Source of the DNA: Microstegium vimineum
Lineage: Eukaryota; Streptophyta; Magnoliopsida; Poales; Poaceae
Assembly: GCA_022036555.1 (NCBI GenBank)
Contig: CM039133.1
Coordinates: 45,274,718-45,338,717 of the forward strand
Length of the DNA: 64,000 nt
Direction: 5' to 3'
Shown here: positions 57,212-64,000 of the stretch, piece by piece
How the letters are laid out: each line of letters starts with the position of its first letter
Numbering within the stretch: the first letter of the stretch is position 1
Program-made: the position numbers and the translations under genes
Notes under the pieces: generated by a model
Seen by the model: only the letters and a program-made list of their open reading frames with translations
What the model was told of the DNA's origin: nothing
The model's database searches: none

Positions 57212-57446
57212 CACCCTCCGTTTCAAAAATTATAATTCGTTTGACTTTTTTAACCCCAAATTTAATCACTCGTCTTATTCAAAAAAATTGTACAAACATA
57301 ATTAAATTTAAGTTATTTTTGTAGACCATTCATTAAATAAAATCCATAACAAAAGAAGTGATATTTTTTAAAAAAAAATGAATAAAACGAGTGAACAAAC
57401 TTAGAGTTAAAAAAATCAAACGAACTATAATTTAAAACGGAGAGAG
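57212..57446. mobile_element. Stowaway MITE
   Basis: The left end CACCCTCCGTTTCAAAAATT and the right end, the complement of CTCTCTCCGTTTTAAATTAT, are inverted and flanked by TA (57210-57211 and 57447-57448). The arms extend to TCGTTTGACTTTTTT and its complement, giving a near-continuous hairpin. Confidence 0.85.
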
Positions 57447-57521
57447 TACCTGAATTTCGTGCTTATGCATGTTATTAATTCCCATGCATTTCTCGGTTTT
57501 CCCTTTTTCAAGACTACAATA

Positions 57522-57709
57522 CTCCCTCCGTCCTAGTATATAAGGACGTAGCCATCTCTGGTTCTAAGATCAAAAACACATTTAATTTTCTTTCTCGAGT
57601 CTCAACACTGCATCAATGTATGCGTGTTTAGAGAGAATACGTCTTATATTAGAGGACATGATAAAAAAGTGGCTACACCTTGTATGTTAGGATGAACCGA
57701 CGAAGGGAG
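57522..57709. mobile_element. Stowaway MITE
   Basis: CTCCCTCCGTCCTAGTATAT at the left pairs with the complement of the right end, CTCCCTTCGTCGGTTCATCC, with TA flanks (57520-57521 and 57710-57711). AAGGACGTAGCCA and TGGCTACACCTT form the inner arms. Confidence 0.82.
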
Positions 57710-57711
57710 TA

Positions 57712-59908
57712 TGAAACAAGCAAGTACTCTGTCTATCAGCAGTCTCGAAATATATTTGCTAAAATATCATGTGTCTGAATTTTAGCTTCGTTTCATGGGA
57801 CGGCACTACTAAACTGATTTAAACTACGTACCACGTACCATGATGCAACGGCACTAATAACTAATTTAATTAAAATATATTAAAACTCTGTTATAACCAC
57901 TTTTATTTTTTTTATTTAGATAACTTTGTACATTAGATAAAAACTTATGACATATCAATGCAATTAGTTTAGTCGTAAGCACTCCATTTTATAAGACAAT
58001 ACTACTATACATATAAATTCAACATTCTCAGTTCGTAAGCATCTGGCCCGGTCCTTCTGCGACAGCAAAGCTAATTCGAATCATGTACGTGTTGTTGGGT
58101 GAAGCTTGCACCAAGTGATGCGACACGTATATATCTCTATCCAAACGCAGCAGCATATGGAAACGTTCTTCTGTAACGTATACAAGCAAGTCGCATCAGT
58201 TCGTTGTCCCCAAAATCAAAATGGTACTGCTACCATGTATTCTTTCTTTGGTTTGGCTTGCTCCTTATTTAGGGCATCAAGATTCCACGTACGCACGTTT
58301 AGAGATGTTACTAACCGCCTCTCTTCATGATATTGTAGATAACTTCAGTACTTCCTCAGTTCAGTTCAAATTATAAGACATTTTGATATTTCTAGGTATA
58401 CAGTCTTTTTATGTATCTAGATATTTTGTTTAGATGTTTAGTTGTTAGACTTGATTTTAAGAACAAAATTGAATGCATAATCATATTAAATTAGTTTTCA
58501 AAGGCTTTGAGAAAATCATATTTTTCACTATTCGAATCATCAATAACCTATCCAAATCTTGGAAAAGTTTAAGAGAAAATGTAAAAAATATTTATTTTGT
58601 TTAGTGTTTTCTATTCAGGGCTCGAAATAAAAATTTTAGGGTGCGACAAACTACGCTTTAAAATTTGTAGATCTAGGGTGAAAACCAATATCAACGTACC
58701 TTTGAAATTTGTTTTTTTCTCTTTTTGTCGGTTACACCAAGCAAACTATTTTCCACCACCAAGGCTTTATTAACACAAGATGGTCGATGCTAGGATATTC
58801 CAATGCCATCAACTGATAATGAATGCAGTCCTACAGTCCACCCACAAACAATTAATTCTTGCATCTTCTTATCATCATTAGCCTCCCTCTCGGAGCATAC
58901 TTGGACAATTGCATGAACTTATTAGCCCGATATTGACTCAATGTCATTTGTCCTTGCATTGTATTTAGGCCAAAGGAACTCTTTATTATATTAATTTATT
59001 ATTATCTGCATAAGAATCTGATATCTGGAATACTTGAGAAGGCTCATAGATGATGTTGTTGATCATATTGCTTCCTTTGTCTTTCCATGGATTCATCATT
59101 TGGCCGGTATAGGGTGCAAGAGGGGAGAAGAAGGATGAGAAGGCCAAAGGAAAAGAACCAACAGGATGCTCATTATAAAGAGCCAAATCGTACAATAGCA
59201 CAATAACAAATTAATCAACCGTATAAGGCACACTAACATTATTAGGGTCCTTATTAAAGGAAAACACGTACATTAGCACACAACTTAGCAAGCTATATGT
59301 AAAAGCGCTGTGAGTAAAAACAACCTTCCTATATATAAAGGGCATAGGAAAGAATAATAGACTTTTAATCCGGGTCCTTCTTTAGTGCGATGATTTGTCT
59401 TGTTCACGTTGAATCTTCTTGTTCACTTCATTGGTCTCAAATTAAAGGACGTACGAGGGGTTGCGATGAAAAAAAAAATAAATAAAGCTTCAAGGAAGAA
59501 AGTTAGTTAGTTTTTACTAAAATAGCATTAAAATACTACCATGGCTATCTAGGCCGGCTGATGTCCTACGATTAACATGACTCAAGTTAACATGGCCTGA
59601 GTAGTAGGTTAGTGTAAGGTTACGTTACGTGACAGATATGTTGTTATTAGCCACGCACGTCGATCTCTCTCCTCAATGCCATTGCAGATAACTTTTTGGA
59701 GAGTATTATATGGGCACGCAAGAGACATGCATGTATTTATGTAGATACTATATACGGATATGCATGCATGTATGTCTCGATCTTGTTTTTCGAAGCACGC
59801 ATGCAGCGTGCATGTGTATAGTACAGGTACACCGTAGTACAGATATGATACACAGTAGTATAGTACAGATTAATTAGGAGGCGAGGAAACAGAGCAACTG
59901 ACGTGAGG
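57712..59908. other. AT-rich spacer with a partial Stowaway
   Basis: About 58350-58460 (CTTCCTCAGTTCAGTTCAAA through TTTTATGTATCTAGATATTT) resembles one arm of a Stowaway. No right arm with terminal repeat was found. Otherwise no feature. Confidence 0.45.
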
Positions 59909-60167
59909 TGGCACATCTCAAATTGTAAGTTATTCCAAAAATTTTAGAGAGTCAAAGTTTCTCAAGTTTGACCAAACTTATACAACAATATAATAATATT
60001 TATGATGTCAAATAAGTATTATTAGATTCATTATTAATTATATTTTTATAATATACTTATTTGATGTTATAAATCTTTATAGTTTTGTCTATAATTCTTG
60101 GTTAAACTTGAGATGTTTTGACTCTCTAAAAATCTTGAAATGATTTACAATTTGAGATGGAGGGAGT
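59909..60167. mobile_element. Stowaway MITE (same family as 25713-26312)
   Basis: The complement of the right end, CTCCCTCCATCTCAAATTGT, pairs with the left CACATCTCAAATTGTAAGTT. The inner arms GTCAAAGTTTCTCAAGTTTG and AAACTTGAGATGTTTTGAC are inverted. It represents the uninterrupted form of the nested copy at 25713. Confidence 0.75.
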
Positions 60168-60387
60168 CCGTGCACGCAGCTACGTGTAGCCTGTCGGCAT
60201 GCGCTTAGCTATAGCTAGCGTTGCAGGACACGTCGGTCGTCGCATGCACGCACGCAGATCCAAAGAAGGAAGGAGCTAGCTGTCCAGGCGGCCGGGTCTC
60301 CGGCAGGTTTCCTGGCGGGGCATCGTGGACGAGGAGGACGAGTGTACTGTGTGTGCTTTTATTTGCCTCGTTGCCCGGGACTTGACC

Positions 60388-63086
60388 GTGATAATTTTGC
60401 ATTTTGATCCTTTTTAAAAACATTTTTTATAAACAGACCCTCGGCCAAACTTTTTTCAAGAATAGACCAAAACTCGGCGTATTAGAAAGTCACGCTGAGT
60501 TATGCGGCTCGGCGTCATGTCAGAACCCTGCCACGTCAGCACAGACACCAGTCTCTTTTTCCACACAGGATCCGACGTGGTGCTCAGTCCCACAGACCTC
60601 GACGTGCATCAACCCAACGCCGATGTCTGGGCACTTAGCCGCACCGGCCTGGACACTTAGTACTGTCTACTGATGCTTGGCCTCGGCGTTATTTTGTATC
60701 ACGCCGACATTTATTTGAGGAATTGGCGCTGAGGTTTTTGCAAGCCATACAGACAACACATTTAAATGACACACCAAGCATACATTAAAGAATAAATGTG
60801 CAGCCTACATAGCAACATTCCCAAGTGCAATATTATAAAACGTGCAGCCTAAGAGAAGGACCATACAAAACTCTCGATATCAAATAGTACACCATTTAAA
60901 GTCCATTAGACCATCACGTCATTAAGTGTCGTCCACTACATTAAGTCCAGAAGACCATATCCACGGCATAGTTACATCCTAGATAGCTGAGAAGTGTATG
61001 TATCTCATCACAATCGGCATCATCTTCTTGTTCTCCATCTTCCTCTCCTTGGTCCTCCTGTTCGTGGCCTTCTCTCCTTCTTGTTGGTCATCCTCCTCCT
61101 CGTATTCCTCTTGTGCCATGAAGGTTTGAGCTCTACAGGTTGATGACGCCATTTGATTTCACTATACTCAGTAGATTTGATATGCCATTTGATTTCAATT
61201 CTGTCTCTGAAGCATCCTATGAGTGCAACCATACTGATAATACTTTGTTTCCTCAAATGTAGGAAGACAAAAACAGACAACAGACATGCAACTGTTGATT
61301 TAAGTAAAAAGGGAATACCACTCACTTTTCTAATACAGGCAGTCCTACTGTGCATGATCATGCCAACAACCACCAAGCTAGTGACAGATGCATTGTTAAA
61401 CAACCTAATCACTGAAAACACTAACACAAGCCTTACTTCACATGTGCTAATTTACAACAGAAGCACTAACACACATTGAATAGCAAAGCCTGCAAGAGAA
61501 AAATGCTTACCTTCTAAAAATCAAAATCTGAATAAAAGAATATGGCAGTTAGAAAGCTCTATGTTTTTATAGATGGCCTACACTGTAACTAACTTGATTC
61601 AGCAATCCATAAGCACAGTCCATAGGCAAGCAACTGACTTGATCTCAGCTCTATGTTTTAAGAAATTGCAGCCAATGGCAGGGCCATACCTAAGACTCTA
61701 GAGTGGGGGCTGATCTGCGTTCTGCACTCTGAAGCACAAGAGAAGGCCTATGTGCATCTTTAGGAACAAAAATATCCTTCTCAAAGAAAAAAGGAACAAA
61801 AATTTAAAAATTTAAACATGAAAAGATCAGACAAATATTATAACAATTGCTATTAGTATGATTGTTATTTTACATCTACATGCAACAAATCAACAAATCA
61901 AGGATAAACTGAGGTGCATAAACTGCAGCATAGAGTTGAGTGCTATGCAAACCCTAGTTAGAAGGGCGAACCTGTGAACAAAACTATAAATTAGTAACTG
62001 GCACACATGGTGTAGGCAAGAGGCATTCAAATTAGAACTGAAAAAAATAGGATAGGCTGCAGCCTGTATTTTTTTTTTCTGAACTGCACATTCACAATCA
62101 TTTGTGTGAACAAAACTATAAATTTATAAATTAGTAGCCGGCACTCATGGTGTAGGCAGGAGGCATTCAAATTAGAACTGAAAGAAAAAAAAATAGGATA
62201 AGCTACAGCCTGCATTTTTTTTTCTGAGCTGCAGTCACAATCATTTGTGTTGAACTGTCCAAGTCAGTAAAGAAATAATGACAGATAATCCTAGCACCTA
62301 AAATACATGTCATTTGGAAAACCATAAGCATTTGATAAAACAGTATCTAATTTCAAGCAAATTCACTGCCCACATGTAGCAATTTATACAACACCTTTAT
62401 GTTAGTAACTTCTAAAATTTAGCCTATGCTAATGACTTTTGTTTTTCTTGTCGTAGTAGGTCTTATCTAGAAAATGAAACCCATGATGAAAACACACTGC
62501 AGCGCAATGCCTTCGTCGAGCACCAGCTGCGCGTGCTCCCGGAGGGATGCCGCCGGGGTCCGGGGGAGCTCGACGTGGACGCCGGCGCGCCCAAGCTCGT
62601 CAGACAGGGAAGCGGTGCCCGCGACCGCGGTGATCTCGCGCACGGCCTTCTCGATCTTGAGGGACATTGCGGCCATCGCGGTAGGACGAGTCGATGTGGA
62701 CGAGGCACATTTGGGGTGGATTTGAGGTTTTAGGGTTCGTGGAGATGGAGAGGAGAGAATGAAGAGAGGAGGAGAAGGAGCCATGGGTGGCTTGAAAACC
62801 CAGGCCTCGGCGTCGAGTCCACCCGCGCCGTGGTAGGTGGCTCGGCGTTAACTGAAGTGACGCCGAGCTCTGTGGGGCCATAACCACGTCGGATTTTGTG
62901 TGGCTAAGACTACCAATGACTTTGCTGACATGGCACTATGTAGGCGTAATCTGACACAACGCCGAGTAGCATACCTCGGCGTCACCTGCTATAACGCCGA
63001 GTTTTGGTCTATTCTTGAAAAAAGTTTGGCCGAGGGTCTATTTATAAAAAATGTTTTTAAAAAGGATCAAAATGCAAAATTTTCAC
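60388..63086. mobile_element. Pack-MULE-like (Mutator) non-autonomous element
   Basis: Inverted ends of about 90-100 bp: GTGATAATTTTGCATTTTG at the left and, complemented, GTGAAAATTTTGCATTTTG at the right. They stay near-identical through CTCGGCCAAACTTTTTTC and AAAACTCGGCG. GACTTGACC is duplicated at 60379-60387 and 63087-63095, the 9-bp size typical of Mutator-like elements. Repeats of CTCGGCGT and its complement continue inside. No transposase is seen; two apparent cargo segments (about 61000-61130 and 62467-62784) are present. Confidence 0.92.
62467..62784 (-). pseudogene. Captured coding-like fragment inside the MULE
   Basis: A 105-residue minus frame starts at ATG 62784 with a Ser/Pro-rich leader (MAPSPPLFILSSPSPRT) and a second Met, then a GC-rich stretch (SLKIEKAVREITAVAG, LVLDEGIALQ). 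It runs into AT-rich element DNA and stops. The compositional step at about 62480 suggests an exon boundary. I do not recognise the family. A chimaeric transcript is possible; no evidence for function. Confidence 0.5.
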
Positions 63087-63095
63087 GACTTGACC

Positions 63096-63483
63096 TGACG
63101 ATGCAAGAGTGCTCCATAATACCAGCTACGAACTAGCCTGGATGATGATGATGCATGACTGCCGCATGAGCATGGCCATCCTGTGCATTCTTCTCAGTTG
63201 GCGGATCAGCGGTCAACAACACTGCAAGAGCGGCGACGATGACGTCCGCCTAGTTTGCAACCGCATCAGATTTCAGAAACCTAGCTACGTCGTCGATCGT
63301 CAGCAGTAAAGGTTTTGCAACGGCGCAAAAATTCCATCCATGTGGATACGGGTACCACGAACCCGAACCAGAACCCGCACCCGCTAGGAAACTTGTGTGC
63401 CCGTATCCATCACAAACGCCACGGGCAGGGCAGCACTATGCGCCTGCGCCCGCTATCCATGGGCATATTCTGTCCTACGGGCA
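63096..63483. other. Unassigned spacer
   Basis: 63335-63480 is rich in GAACCCG, CCCGC and ATCCATG(G/T) motifs resembling hAT-related non-coding DNA. No ends could be set. Confidence 0.35.
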
Positions 63484-63491
63484 GTCCCGCT

Positions 63492-63770
63492 TAGGATGAA
63501 AACAGTACAGATATTTATTCGACCGCTCGTCTGACCGAATTCGTTTAGAGGAGTTTAGACTTGTCCGTATCCGAGTCTGAAGATTAACATCCGATACTGT
63601 ATCCATATCTGAATACTAAAATCAGTATATTTATAATGTCAGTATCTAATCGTATCATATGCGACATTTCTGATACTATTCGTATTCGAATCCGAATCCG
63701 AACAGAAATATAAAAACAAATACAATATCAGCGATAATATCCGTTCGTATTCGATCAGTTTTCATCCTTA
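63492..63770. mobile_element. hAT-like MITE
   Basis: 279 bp with TAGGATGAAAAC at the left and its near complement GTTTTCATCCTTA at the right. GTCCCGC(T/A) is duplicated at 63484-63491 and 63771-63778, an 8-bp size expected for hAT, with one mismatch. The interior is rich in ATCCGA/TCGGAT motifs. Confidence 0.75.
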
Positions 63771-63778
63771 GTCCCGCA

Positions 63779-64000
63779 TACCCCGTGACGGGGGAGATGG
63801 CGGTGGCCTGCGAGAAGGCGGAGCGGGAATGACAGCCTGCTATGCCCCGGGCAGCGTGGGGTCGCTATGGTGCATGCAGGGGGCGTGGAGTCGTTATGGT
63901 ATCGAGGTCACCGGAGTCGCGGGGAGGCCGGCGGCCAGCGTCGCCATGAGAGAAGTCAGAGCGAAGTGAGCGCCGCCATGGTGGGGTGGTAGTGGGATTG
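63779..64000. other. GC-rich end of window
   Basis: GC-rich, no recognised gene; too short to judge and cut by the window edge. Confidence 0.35.

Overview
The window is nuclear DNA from a grass, most likely panicoid although no diagnostic host gene is present to prove it. The evidence is Stowaway MITEs with CTCCCTCCGT-type ends, a Sirevirus, a BARE1/Angela-type LTR, CACTA elements carrying Ulp1-domain second genes, and a tRNA-derived SINE. I found no intact host gene, rRNA, tRNA or CRISPR array. Nearly everything recognisable is transposable elements, many nested and most broken by nonsense codons or frameshifts.

Layout. 1-580 is the end of a BARE1/Angela-like LTR lying in a CACTA TNP2 transposase fragment (581-1885, minus). 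1886-14453 is a 5'-truncated Tat-lineage Ty3/gypsy element: the end of RT, RNase H, an extra archaeal-type RNase H and integrase on plus, then a convergent minus-strand gene with at least five exons (4456-13102) carrying a plant-mobile-domain-like region, then a 3' LTR. That antisense gene is interrupted by a related gag-only element (6405-11823, target duplication ACGCA). 14454-20462 holds purine-rich, telomere-like and tandem repeats, a decayed CACTA second gene with an Ulp1-type protease domain, and a CACTA terminus. A solo LTR (20477-21192, duplication CTCAT) and a 3.2-kb non-autonomous CACTA (21445-24602, duplication TAC) containing a large foldback follow. 24603-32345 is AT-rich DNA with MITEs, two small CACTA elements and a SINE.

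32346-55760 reads best as one CACTA transposon (duplication GTA) on minus, with both usual genes: TNP2 transposase and a second gene ending in an Ulp1-like domain that keeps His, Asp, Gln and Cys. It was entered by a Pack-CACTA carrying a spliced cellular gene fragment (33799-35113, duplication TAT) and by a 10-kb Sirevirus (41540-51530, duplication GTGGG). 55761-64000 holds a possible Helitron, more Stowaway MITEs, a Pack-MULE-like element (60388-63086, 9-bp duplication GACTTGACC) and a hAT-like MITE.

The most unusual signals are the spliced antisense gene in the Tat element with in-phase introns, the saturation of Tat-derived DNA with ATCGG/CCGAT (mostly ATCGGCA/TGCCGAT) in coding and non-coding parts, and the CACTA nest with its gene-carrying passenger. 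Coordinates of termini and duplications were read directly from the sequence; family names come from motif recognition, not database searches.
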